From assembly GCA_964446385.1 (NCBI GenBank), contig CAYUOH010000010.1:1-64000 (forward strand): a stretch of DNA of 64,000 nt. Reading direction: 5' to 3'. Origin of the DNA: CAYSRC01 sp964446385. GTDB lineage: Bacteria; Bacillota; Clostridia; Oscillospirales; Ruminococcaceae. Positions 36,703-44,099 of this stretch are shown piece by piece. The notes below the pieces were generated by a model, which searched no databases, was not told the DNA's origin, and worked only from the letters and a program-made list of their open reading frames with translations. Position 1 is the stretch's first letter; each line of letters starts with the position of its first letter. The translations under genes and the position numbers were made by a program.

Positions 36703-37308
36703 ATGAAAACAGTTAAAGACAAGTACGTTGTTGTAGGTGCCGACGGCGCCGGTTTCCCCCTTAAGGAATACATCAAGGCTTATCTCGAATCCAAAGGCTG
36801 GCATGTAGAGGACGTAGGTACCGTCGCCGGCGGTCCCCAGCTTATGTTCCACCGCGTTGGTTTCCTTGTAGGTTCGAAGATTGCCGAAGGCGAGTATGAG
36901 AGAGGCCTTATCTTCTGCGGCACAGCTATGGGTATCCATATCGCCGCCAATAAATGCCCCGGTGTCCAGGCTGCCGTAGTTGAGAGCGTGCCCGCTGCGA
37001 AACGTGCACGTGTCGCCAACAACTGCAATATTCTGGGTATGGGTGCTATGTATGTCGCTCCCGCAATGGGTGTTGAGATGGCCGAGGCTTTCCTCACCAC
37101 AGATTTTGCCGAGGGTTTGGGAGAGGATTCCATGTTCGCCAAGTATCACAAGCTTGCTTTTGATGAAATCAACGCTTTCAATTACGATAAGTTCAAGGCC
37201 AGCGGTTTTGATCTGGACGCCATCAAGCTTTCGGATCCTCCCGCAATGGTTCCTAACGCAGGTGCTGAGAGACCCAAGTTCCTGTCATACGAGCCGGTAT
37301 ACAAATAA
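36703..37308 (+). CDS. RpiB/LacA/LacB-family sugar-phosphate isomerase, copy 1
   Basis: A 201-aa member of the RpiB/LacAB fold, longer than classical RpiB (about 150 aa). The catalytic-base cysteine is kept as C72 in FCGTAMGIHIAANK. Two classical histidines are missing: the DHAG motif reads DGAG (G15), and the ring-opening His of the QHND motif is A105 in RVANNCN. A non-cyclic substrate such as a tetrulose phosphate would not need ring opening. It precedes dhaK-dhaL in the same operon. Assignment as erythrulose-phosphate isomerase is an inference. Confidence 0.82.
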   Translation: MKTVKDKYVVVGADGAGFPLKEYIKAYLESKGWHVEDVGTVAGGPQLMFHRVGFLVGSKIAEGEYERGLIFCGTAMGIHIAANKCPGVQAAVVESVPAAKRARVANNCNILGMGAMYVAPAMGVEMAEAFLTTDFAEGLGEDSMFAKYHKLAFDEINAFNYDKFKASGFDLDAIKLSDPPAMVPNAGAERPKFLSYEPVYK

Positions 37309-37328
37309 GATTAGCTTTTTAAGCACTC

Positions 37329-37356
37329 ATTCCGGGCGGATTATTCCGCTCGGAAT
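37329..37356 (+). repeat. Intercistronic hairpin between the RpiB-like gene and dhaK
   Basis: ATTCCGGGCGGA and TCCGCTCGGAAT pair, with one wobble, around TTAT. It is followed by A-rich sequence rather than a T-run, so an mRNA-stability role is more likely than termination. Confidence 0.5.
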
Positions 37357-37387
37357 GTAAAAAAAAGAATAAGGAGAAAAATACAGC

Positions 37388-38401
37388 ATGATACTGAAAA
37401 AGCTGTACAACGATCTTGATTCTCTGGTCGATGAAGCAATGGCCGGTGCGCGATTAATCGCCGCTCCCGATTCCGACAAGTACTCCAGAGTATTACCCAA
37501 CTCCCGTATCACCGTCCGGACAGACAAATACAAGAAGCCAAAAGGTCTTGTAAAGTTTACAATGGGTGGCGGCGCAGGCCATGAAGGCCCTCCGGGAGTT
37601 TTCTGCCGTCCCGGTGGACCTGACGCTATGACCTCAGGCGACATTTTTGCCGCTCCCTCCGGCCAGCAGCTCTTCCGCGCTATTCAGGCTATCAACGACG
37701 GCAGTCCCATCATCATGAATGTAGCAAACCACGCAGGTGATGTTCTGAACGCAAAACTCTGCGCTCAGCTCTGCAAAGCCCAGGGTATCGAAGTCTACAT
37801 GAACATCGGCGGTAACGACGTAGCCTCCGCCCCTAAGGGCCAGGAAGACAAGCGCCGTTCCATCGGCGGATGCTTCGGCGGCAACACCATGATGGCCGAA
37901 CACGGCTGCAGCGTACAGGAAATCCTTGATTATTCCGCAAAGTGCGTTGCCCGTTCCAGAGCTTACGGTGTAGGTATCCGTCAGGCTATACACCCCGTAT
38001 CCGGTTTGCCCATCATGCCGATGCCCGAAGACGAAATCGAGCTTGGCATCGGAGTTCACGGCGAGTCAAGCGGCAACAGAATCAAGCTGCCCCGCAGCCG
38101 CGAACTGGCAAGAATGGTTTGTGACATTCTTCTTGAAGACTATCCAATCGAGCGCGGCGAAGAAGTTGCCATCAGCCTCGGCGGCCTCGGTGGCATGACC
38201 TGGACTGAACTTGATATCCTCTATAAAGATATTTACGAGTATCTGATTGACGAAAAGGGTCTTGTCCTTTGGAACCACAACGTACGCAACGCCGGCACAC
38301 AGGAACTCGGCGGCTTCATTCTCAGCCTCGGCAGCCCCGATGATGAGATCAAGAAGTGGATGTCTGCACGTCTGCCCAAGGGCCTGTATCCCGAGGACTG
38401 A
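37388..38401 (+). CDS. Dihydroxyacetone-kinase-type ketose kinase subunit K, copy 1
   Basis: A 337-aa DhaK-family protein. Substrate-site residues known from E. coli DhaK are kept: H65 (GAGHEG), D118 (AGDVLN) and the covalent-binding H224 (GVHGESSGN). The sequence after GHEG departs from the usual DhaK (GPPGVFCRPGG instead of PAHAGYVG), so the substrate may be a larger ketose than dihydroxyacetone. DhaL follows in the operon. No DhaM phosphoryl donor is seen in the window. Members of this family act on D- and L-erythrulose in some bacteria. Confidence 0.87.
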   Translation: MILKKLYNDLDSLVDEAMAGARLIAAPDSDKYSRVLPNSRITVRTDKYKKPKGLVKFTMGGGAGHEGPPGVFCRPGGPDAMTSGDIFAAPSGQQLFRAIQAINDGSPIIMNVANHAGDVLNAKLCAQLCKAQGIEVYMNIGGNDVASAPKGQEDKRRSIGGCFGGNTMMAEHGCSVQEILDYSAKCVARSRAYGVGIRQAIHPVSGLPIMPMPEDEIELGIGVHGESSGNRIKLPRSRELARMVCDILLEDYPIERGEEVAISLGGLGGMTWTELDILYKDIYEYLIDEKGLVLWNHNVRNAGTQELGGFILSLGSPDDEIKKWMSARLPKGLYPED

Positions 38402-38439
38402 TTTCAGCAAATATATTATTTATTCGAGGTGTATTTATT

Positions 38440-39054
38440 ATGGTATTAGAAGATCTTAGAAGATGCTTATTTGCAGGTGCTGACGCTGTTATCGAGAGAG
38501 AGCAGGAACTCAGCGAGCTGGATTCCGTTGTTGGTGACGGCGATCACGGCATTACTGTCCGCAAGGGCTATCAGAAAGCAAAGGCTGCTGTTGAAGCAGG
38601 CAACCCCCAGACCTTGAGCGATCTTATGATGTCCGCAGGCATGGGTCTTGCTGAAACATCCGGTGGAGCCATCGGACCCATTCTTGCCAACCTATTCATT
38701 GGTATGAGCGGTGCCCTCATGGGAAAAGACGAGCTAAACACACCCGATCTTGCCGCTATGTTTGCATCCGGTCTTGCAGCTGTCCAGGATATGGGCGGCG
38801 CGCAGCCCGGAGACTGCACAATGGTTGACACACTTTATCCCTTCGTTCAGTCTTTAAACGCTGCCGGTGATGTTGACATGAAGGAAGCTCTTACAGAAGC
38901 ATGTAAGAAGGCCTGGGAAGGTTCCGAGGCTACCCGTGACATGATCCCCAGGCTCGGTCGTGCTCACAACTTGGGAGAGAGAGCCATTGGCTACATCGAT
39001 GCAGGCTCCCGCTCCATGTATTACTTCCTGAACGGTTTTTCCGAGGCTCTCTAA
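38440..39054 (+). CDS. Dihydroxyacetone-kinase-type subunit L (nucleotide-binding)
   Basis: A 204-aa DhaL-family protein. The three Mg-nucleotide aspartates are conserved as D28, D33 and D35 (LDSVVGDGDHG). The open frame begins at 38356 inside dhaK, but the ATG at 38440 has CGAGGTG and the family N-terminus. It supplies the nucleotide site for a DhaK partner. It is the only DhaL for three DhaK genes, so it may serve all three. A strong terminator follows. Confidence 0.88.
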   Translation: MVLEDLRRCLFAGADAVIEREQELSELDSVVGDGDHGITVRKGYQKAKAAVEAGNPQTLSDLMMSAGMGLAETSGGAIGPILANLFIGMSGALMGKDELNTPDLAAMFASGLAAVQDMGGAQPGDCTMVDTLYPFVQSLNAAGDVDMKEALTEACKKAWEGSEATRDMIPRLGRAHNLGERAIGYIDAGSRSMYYFLNGFSEAL

Positions 39055-39089
39055 CTAAGGAGAAATCTCAGTAAATAAATAAAACAGTG

Positions 39090-39125
39090 TACCGGCTCCG
39101 GATTGTTACCGGAGCCGGTTTTTTT
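39090..39125 (+). terminator. Intrinsic terminator after dhaL
   Basis: ACCGGCTCCGG and CCGGAGCCGGT pair around a short loop, followed by seven T residues. It closes the long ara-transport-dha operon. Confidence 0.92.
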
Positions 39126-39168
39126 GTAAAATTCTACATTTTACTTGAACGGTACCGGTATGTTTCTG

Positions 39169-39197
39169 TTTACATTAGCGCAAATTTAGTATAAAAT
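39169..39197 (+). promoter_or_regulatory. Predicted promoter of the second dhaK
   Basis: TTTACA (39169-39174) and TAAAAT (39192-39197) are 17 bases apart, 34 bases before the ATG of dhaK copy 2. Confidence 0.6.
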
Positions 39198-39231
39198 TAT
39201 TAAAGAAATAACTAAAAAGGAGATTTACAGC

Positions 39232-40245
39232 ATGACACTCAAAAAGCTGTACAACGACCTTGATACGCTTGTTGATGAAGCAATGGCCGGTGCGAGACTG
39301 ATTGCCAATCCCGCATACGATAAATACTGCAGACAGCTTCCCAATTCCCGTATCCTCGTCCGTACCGACAAGTACAAAAAACCGAAGGGCCTCGTAAAGC
39401 TCACAGGCGGCGGTGGCGCCGGTCATGAGGGCCCTCCGGGAGTTATGGTTCGTCCCGGCGGAAACGATGCTTCCACCCGCGGAGACGTCTTTGCCGCTCC
39501 CTCCGGACAGCAGCTCTTCCGTGCTATTAAGGAAATCAACGACGGCAGTCCCATCATCATGAACGTAGCCAATCACGCCGGTGATGTCCTCAATGCAAAA
39601 CTTTGCGCACAGCTCTGTAAAGCGGCCGGCATTGATGTCTGGATGAGCATTGGCGGCAACGACGTTGCTTCCGCCCCCAAAGGCCAGGAAGACAAGCGCC
39701 GCGGTATCGGCGGATGTTTCAGCGGCACCGGAATGATGGCCGAATATGGCTGCAGTGTTCAGGAAATCCTTGATTTCGCCAGGAAATGCAACGATAATGC
39801 AAGATCCTACGGCGTAGGTATCCGTTCTGCCATCCATCCCATTTCCGGTCTGCCCATCATGCCCATGCCGGACGACGAAATCGAGCTTGGCATCGGCATG
39901 CATGGCGAATCCAGCGGCAACAGAATCAAGTTGCCCCGCAGCCGCGAGCTTGCCAGAATGATTTGTGACATCCTTCTCGAGGATCGTCCCATCGAGCGTG
40001 GTACCGAAATCGCCCTAAGCCTAGGCGGTCTTGGCGGCATGACCTGGACTGAGCTTGATATTCTTTACAAAGATATTTACGAGTATCTTATCGGAGAAAA
40101 GGGCTTTATCCTGTGGAGACAAAATGTTCGCAACAGCGGCACACAGGAGCTCGGCGGCTTCGTAGTCAGCATCGGTACTCCCGATGACGAGATCAAAAAA
40201 TGGATGTCCGCTCCTCTGCCAAAGGGCCTCTATCCCGAAGACTGA
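39232..40245 (+). CDS. Dihydroxyacetone-kinase-type subunit K, copy 2
   Basis: A 337-aa paralogue of the DhaK at 37388 with no length difference. H65, D118 and H224 are retained, but positions after GHEGPPG (VMVRPGGNDASTRG) and the loop GFILWRQNVRNSG differ from copies 1 and 3. It has its own promoter and is followed by an RpiB-like gene without a DhaL. It probably borrows the DhaL encoded just upstream. Different substrate stereochemistry among the copies is possible. Confidence 0.86.
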   Translation: MTLKKLYNDLDTLVDEAMAGARLIANPAYDKYCRQLPNSRILVRTDKYKKPKGLVKLTGGGGAGHEGPPGVMVRPGGNDASTRGDVFAAPSGQQLFRAIKEINDGSPIIMNVANHAGDVLNAKLCAQLCKAAGIDVWMSIGGNDVASAPKGQEDKRRGIGGCFSGTGMMAEYGCSVQEILDFARKCNDNARSYGVGIRSAIHPISGLPIMPMPDDEIELGIGMHGESSGNRIKLPRSRELARMICDILLEDRPIERGTEIALSLGGLGGMTWTELDILYKDIYEYLIGEKGFILWRQNVRNSGTQELGGFVVSIGTPDDEIKKWMSAPLPKGLYPED

Positions 40246-40287
40246 TTTTTATATAACACGGAATAATATAAAATAGGAGATTAACTC

Positions 40288-40893
40288 ATGAAAACAGTTA
40301 AAGACAAGTACGTTGTTGTCGGCGCCGACGGCGCCGGCTTCCCCCTTAAGGAGTACGTCAAGGCATACCTCGAGTCCAAAGGCTGGACCGTTGAGGATGT
40401 AGGTACCCGTGCAGACGGTCCCTCCATTATGTTCAATCGCGTAGGCTTCCTGGTAGGTGCCAAGATTGCCGAGGGCGAATATGAGAGAGGCCTTATCTTC
40501 TGCGGCACAGCTATGGGTATCCATATCGCTGCCAACAAGTGCCCCGGTGTGCAGGCTGCCGTAGTTGAGAGCGTACCCGCTGCAAAGCGTGCACGTGTCG
40601 CAAACAACTGTAATATTCTGGGTATGGGCGCAATGTATGTCGCACCTGCTATGGCCGTTGAGATGGTTGAAGCCTTCCTTAACACCGAGTTCGGTGAAGG
40701 CAACCAGAACAATCCACGTTTCATGCAGCTTCACAAGCTTGCATTTGATGAAATCAACGCCTTTGACTATGAGAAATTCAAGGCCAGCGGTTTTAATCTT
40801 GACGCAATCAAGCTCGGAGATCCTCCCGTAATGGCTCCTCCAGCAGGTGCTGAAGGATCCAAACGCCTTACCTACGAGCCCGTTTTCAAATAA
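40288..40893 (+). CDS. RpiB/LacA/LacB-family sugar-phosphate isomerase, copy 2
   Basis: A 201-aa paralogue of the gene at 36703. C72 is kept in FCGTAMGIHIAANK, and the same two histidines are missing (G15 in DGAG and A105 in RVANNCN). It shares long blocks of identical sequence with copy 1, and differs mainly at residues about 41-60 and 135-150, which may be near the substrate. It forms a two-gene unit with dhaK copy 2. A tetrulose-phosphate isomerase role is inferred. Confidence 0.82.
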   Translation: MKTVKDKYVVVGADGAGFPLKEYVKAYLESKGWTVEDVGTRADGPSIMFNRVGFLVGAKIAEGEYERGLIFCGTAMGIHIAANKCPGVQAAVVESVPAAKRARVANNCNILGMGAMYVAPAMAVEMVEAFLNTEFGEGNQNNPRFMQLHKLAFDEINAFDYEKFKASGFNLDAIKLGDPPVMAPPAGAEGSKRLTYEPVFK

Positions 40894-40946
40894 ACACAAT
40901 TACTTATATCAACTGTACAGACTGGCCGGTATTTCCGGTCAGCCTG

Positions 40947-40975
40947 TTTACTTTGGGGCGATTTTTGTTTACAAT
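40947..40975 (+). promoter_or_regulatory. Predicted promoter of the third dhaK
   Basis: TTTACT (40947-40952) and TACAAT (40970-40975) are 17 bases apart, 36 bases before the ATG. A weak hairpin without a T-run lies upstream at about 40921-40943. Confidence 0.55.
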
Positions 40976-41011
40976 TAAATTATAAAAAATAAACAAAGGA
41001 GATTCAGAAGC

Positions 41012-42025
41012 ATGATACTTAAGAAGCTTTACAACGACCTCGACACACTGGTCGATGAAGCTATAATCGGTTCGAGATTGATTGCCAATCCCGCTGCCGA
41101 CAAGTATTCCAGAGTTCTGCCCAACTCTCGCATTACCGTCCGCACCGACAAGTACAAGAAGCCGAAGGGCCTTGTAAAGTTCACAGGCGGCGGTGGTGCA
41201 GGTCACGAGGGCCCCCCGGGAGTTTTCTGCCGTCCCGGCGGAGCTGACGCTGCCACCTCAGGCGATGTTTTCGCTGCTCCCTCCGGACAGCAGCTTTTCC
41301 GCGCAATCGAGGCTATTAACGACGGCAGCCCAATCATCATGAACGTGGCAAACCATGCCGGTGACGTTCTCAATGCCAAACTCTGCGCTCAGCTCTGCAC
41401 GGCCAAGGGCATAGAGACCCACATGAGCATCGGTGGCAATGACGTTGCTTCCGCCCCCAAGGGCCAGGAAGACAAGCGCCGCGGTATCGGCGGATGTTTC
41501 GGAGGTGCCACAATGATGGCCGAGTACGGCTGCGGTGTTCAGGAAATCCTTGACTATGCCAAGAAGTGCAACGACCGCTCCCGTTCCTTCGGTGTAGGAA
41601 TCCGTTCTGCCATACATCCCATTTCCGGTCTGCCCATCATGCCCATGCCCGAGGATGAAATCGAGCTTGGTATCGGTGTTCACGGCGAGTCAAGCGGCAA
41701 TAGAATTAAGCTCCCTCGCAGCCGCGAGCTGGCCAGAATGGTCTGTGATATCCTTCTTGAAGACTATCCCATCGGCAGAGGTGAAGAGGTTGCCATCAGC
41801 CTCGGCGGCCTCGGAGGCATGACCTGGACTGAGCTAGATATCCTCTTCAAGGATATTTACGAGTATCTGATCGACGAAAAGGGCCTTGTACTGTGGAGTC
41901 ACAATGTACGTAACGCCGGTACACAGGAACTAGGTGGATTCGTTCTCAGCCTCGGTAACCCTGACGACGAAATCAAGAAGTGGATGCACGCCCCTCTTCC
42001 CAAAGGTCTTTATCCGGAAGACTGA
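41012..42025 (+). CDS. Dihydroxyacetone-kinase-type subunit K, copy 3
   Basis: A 337-aa DhaK paralogue very similar to copy 1 (GPPGVFCRPGG, GLVLW.HNVRNAG), with H65, D118 and H224 all present. It lies behind its own promoter and is followed by the alcohol dehydrogenase gene. No DhaL or DhaM accompanies it. The pairing with a polyol/aldehyde dehydrogenase suggests a route in which a polyol is oxidised to a ketose and then phosphorylated. Confidence 0.86.
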   Translation: MILKKLYNDLDTLVDEAIIGSRLIANPAADKYSRVLPNSRITVRTDKYKKPKGLVKFTGGGGAGHEGPPGVFCRPGGADAATSGDVFAAPSGQQLFRAIEAINDGSPIIMNVANHAGDVLNAKLCAQLCTAKGIETHMSIGGNDVASAPKGQEDKRRGIGGCFGGATMMAEYGCGVQEILDYAKKCNDRSRSFGVGIRSAIHPISGLPIMPMPEDEIELGIGVHGESSGNRIKLPRSRELARMVCDILLEDYPIGRGEEVAISLGGLGGMTWTELDILFKDIYEYLIDEKGLVLWSHNVRNAGTQELGGFVLSLGNPDDEIKKWMHAPLPKGLYPED

Positions 42026-42040
42026 TTACATATTTATGGC

Positions 42041-42073
42041 ATCAGAAGACCTTTCATCGAAAGGTCTTCTGAT
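42041..42073 (+). repeat. Perfect 14-bp hairpin between dhaK copy 3 and the dehydrogenase gene
   Basis: ATCAGAAGACCTTT and AAAGGTCTTCTGAT pair perfectly around CATCG with no T-run. The arm CAAAGGTCTT also occurs in the dhaK end at 42001. It may modulate read-through into the dehydrogenase. Confidence 0.6.
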
Positions 42074-42098
42074 ATTTACATAACAGGAAAGTTATATT

Positions 42099-43259
42099 AT
42101 GAAATTTACATTTCACATTCCTACCGAGATACGGTTCGGCAAAGGCGTCGCGAAGGGAATAGGCATAGCTGTTTCGCCCTACGGTAAAAAAGCTCTGCTC
42201 GTCTACGGAGGAAACAGCATCAAGAAAAACGGTATCTATGACGACGTCACGAAATCCCTTATGGACGCCGGTATTGAATGGCTCGAACTTCCAGGAGTCC
42301 AGCCCAACCCTAAAGCCTCCCTCTGCCAGAAGGGCATAGAGATTTGCCGTGAGAATAATATAGATTTTGTTGTCGCAGTCGGCGGCGGAAGCAGCTCCGA
42401 CTGCGCCAAAGGCGTCTGCGCGGGTTACTATTATGACGGTACACTTAGGGAAATGATTGAAAAGCATGTTCCTGCGAAAAAGGCTCTGCCTCTGTTTGTG
42501 GTTATAACACTAGCCGCGACCGGTTCCGAGATGAACGACGGCGGTGTTATAACGATAGATGAGACCAACACCAAAACCAGCGTCCACGGACCTGCGATAT
42601 ATCCCACTATTTCCTTCCTTGATCCGTCATATACGTATACAGTCCCCGCAAGGCAAACTGCTGCCGGAACGGCCGATATTTTCACGCACGTTATCGAGAA
42701 CTATTTTGATTCCGCGACCGATACATACTTTACAGACGGTGTATGCGAGAGCATACTGCGGACATGCGTGAAGTACGGCGCCGTTGCCATAGCCGATCCC
42801 GAAAACGATGAGGCGCGCAGCAATCTTCTCTTGGCTTCATCCTGGGCAATGAGTGGTCTTGTGATGGGCGGCAGAAACGAAGGCCCGACTCTTCATCCTC
42901 TCCAGGCCCCGATAGGGGGTTGGTACGATAACACCCACGGAGAAGGTCTTGCCATTCTGATGCCCATCTGGTTCCGCAGGATTCTCAGTGACGGTACCGT
43001 CGGCAAATTTGCGCAGTTCGGCATAAATGTCTTCGGAATAGACAAAGACCTTGATAAGTACGAAATAGCTAACAAGGCAATTGAAGCCACCGAAGACTTT
43101 TTCTTCAATAAGCTCGGAGTACCGCGTACTCTCGGTGAGATAGGCGTTGACGATAAACACCTCGACGAAATGGCTGACGCCGCGCTTCCGCGCCTTGCCC
43201 ACGCCTATGTATCTCTTTCAAAAGACGACATCATCGATCTCTACAAATCTGCGCTTTGA
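42099..43259 (+). CDS. Iron-type alcohol dehydrogenase (BDH/YqhD-like)
   Basis: A 386-aa group III dehydrogenase. VGGGSSSDCAKG is the nucleotide-binding segment. Metal ligands are predicted in AGTADIFTHVIENYF (Asp and His) and in LHPLQAPIGGWYDNTHGEGL (two His). Such enzymes reduce aldehydes or oxidise alcohols with NAD(P)(H). Standing behind a DhaK gene, it could oxidise a tetritol or reduce glycolaldehyde or another aldehyde product. The true substrate is unknown. Confidence 0.87.
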   Translation: MKFTFHIPTEIRFGKGVAKGIGIAVSPYGKKALLVYGGNSIKKNGIYDDVTKSLMDAGIEWLELPGVQPNPKASLCQKGIEICRENNIDFVVAVGGGSSSDCAKGVCAGYYYDGTLREMIEKHVPAKKALPLFVVITLAATGSEMNDGGVITIDETNTKTSVHGPAIYPTISFLDPSYTYTVPARQTAAGTADIFTHVIENYFDSATDTYFTDGVCESILRTCVKYGAVAIADPENDEARSNLLLASSWAMSGLVMGGRNEGPTLHPLQAPIGGWYDNTHGEGLAILMPIWFRRILSDGTVGKFAQFGINVFGIDKDLDKYEIANKAIEATEDFFFNKLGVPRTLGEIGVDDKHLDEMADAALPRLAHAYVSLSKDDIIDLYKSAL

Positions 43260-43262
43260 TAA

Positions 43263-43296
43263 TTCAGCCTGCCGCGGTAAATCGCGGCAGGCTGAA
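43263..43296 (+). terminator. Strong hairpin after the dehydrogenase gene
   Basis: TTCAGCCTGCCGCG and CGCGGCAGGCTGAA pair perfectly around GTAAAT. The following sequence is AT-rich without a clear T-run, so it is a terminator or a 3'-end stabilising hairpin. Confidence 0.6.
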
Positions 43297-43302
43297 ATTA
43301 TA

Positions 43303-43420
43303 TTGACATTATTGATTTTTTATAGTAATTTATAAATATTGAATAAACGATGTTTGAATTGTATGGTGCTTGTGAATATCTTATATATACTGCGTTCAGG
43401 CGTTGTCCTGGACGCTTTTT
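43303..43420 (+). promoter_or_regulatory. ssb leader with -35 box and internal terminator-like hairpin
   Basis: TTGACA is at 43303-43308, with AT-rich candidates for a -10 near 43326. About 70 bases later GCGTTCAGG (43392-43400) pairs with CCTGGACGC (43407-43415), followed by five T residues, 35 bases before the ssb ATG. It could attenuate ssb transcription. An open frame from 43350 crosses the hairpin into ssb. Confidence 0.5.
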
Positions 43421-43454
43421 ATATTATTATTTATTTGAATGGAGGATTTCAAAA

Positions 43455-43832
43455 ATGTTGAACACAATTTCTTTAATGGGCAGATTCACCGCGCAACCCG
43501 AGCTGATGACCACACGCACCGGCGTTAGTAATGTTTCCTTTACTCTTGCGGTTCAGCGTGACTACGAGGGACACGACGGGGGACATGAAGCCGATTTCAT
43601 CGACTGCGTCGCGTGGCGCAACACCGCGGAATTCGTCAATCGCAATTTCGGCAAGGGTGATCTTGTCGCGCTTACCGGTACGCTACAGACCCACGTCTAC
43701 ACTGACCGCGAGGGAAAATCCCGAAAAGCTATTAATGTTCTTGTATCCAACGTGTATTTCACCGGATACCGTTCCCACAGTACCGAGTTTCCCGAGGAGA
43801 CCTCGGAGGCAGAGCCTGAAATTCCGCAGTAA
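43455..43832 (+). CDS. ssb: Single-stranded DNA-binding protein
   Basis: A 125-aa OB-fold protein, MLNTISLMGRFTAQPEL at the N-terminus, DFIDCVAWRNTAEFVNRNF in the core and an acidic C-terminal tail. The start at 43455 has TGGAGG upstream; the frame open from 43350 is leader. It is shorter than the main SSB of most Firmicutes and ends in EPEIPQ rather than the usual DDDIPF. It may be an accessory SSB, or the tail may have drifted. Confidence 0.88.
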   Translation: MLNTISLMGRFTAQPELMTTRTGVSNVSFTLAVQRDYEGHDGGHEADFIDCVAWRNTAEFVNRNFGKGDLVALTGTLQTHVYTDREGKSRKAINVLVSNVYFTGYRSHSTEFPEETSEAEPEIPQ

Positions 43833-43850
43833 TGACCTGCAAAAGTAGCA

Positions 43851-44039
43851 TTACATAAATAAAAATACGGAAGGCTGTTCTTCGAACATGTCTTTCCGTA
43901 TTTTTTTGCGGTTATAAATTTTAGAATTTTCCGTTCTGCGTGTTACCGGGCTTAGCTGGCCCCAACTTCTGCGCCTTGCGGCGTTTACTTCACGCTGCTT
44001 TTTCTTTGAAAGCTTTTCGCAGGGTACATATCTGTCCAT
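43851..44039 (-). CDS. Small basic conserved-type protein
   Basis: A 62-aa protein beginning MDRYVPCEKLSKKKQREVN, rich in Lys and Arg. From memory, similar short basic proteins occur in Clostridia, with no known function. AAAGGAGG sits 8 bases before the ATG at 44039, which is strong support for translation. Oddly, the last 17 codons read through the bidirectional terminator hairpin at 43861-43908, so the usual stop may have been lost and the tail may be artificial. Confidence 0.62.
   Translation of the reverse strand: MDRYVPCEKLSKKKQREVNAARRRSWGQLSPVTRRTENSKIYNRKKIRKDMFEEQPSVFLFM
43861..43908. terminator. Bidirectional terminator between ssb and the small protein gene
   Basis: AAAAATACGGAA and TTTCCGTATTTTT form the stem around a long loop, with A and T tracts on the two sides. 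Confidence 0.85.
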
Positions 44040-44099
44040 ATTTTATCCTCCTTTGGTTATCCGGACCGGAGGATAGAATATCAGATAACGCGTGAAACG

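Noticed and set aside
37388..42025. CRISPR-like or tandem repeat array in the dha region
   Set aside because: The repetition is three whole-gene paralogues with an intervening isomerase, not short repeats.
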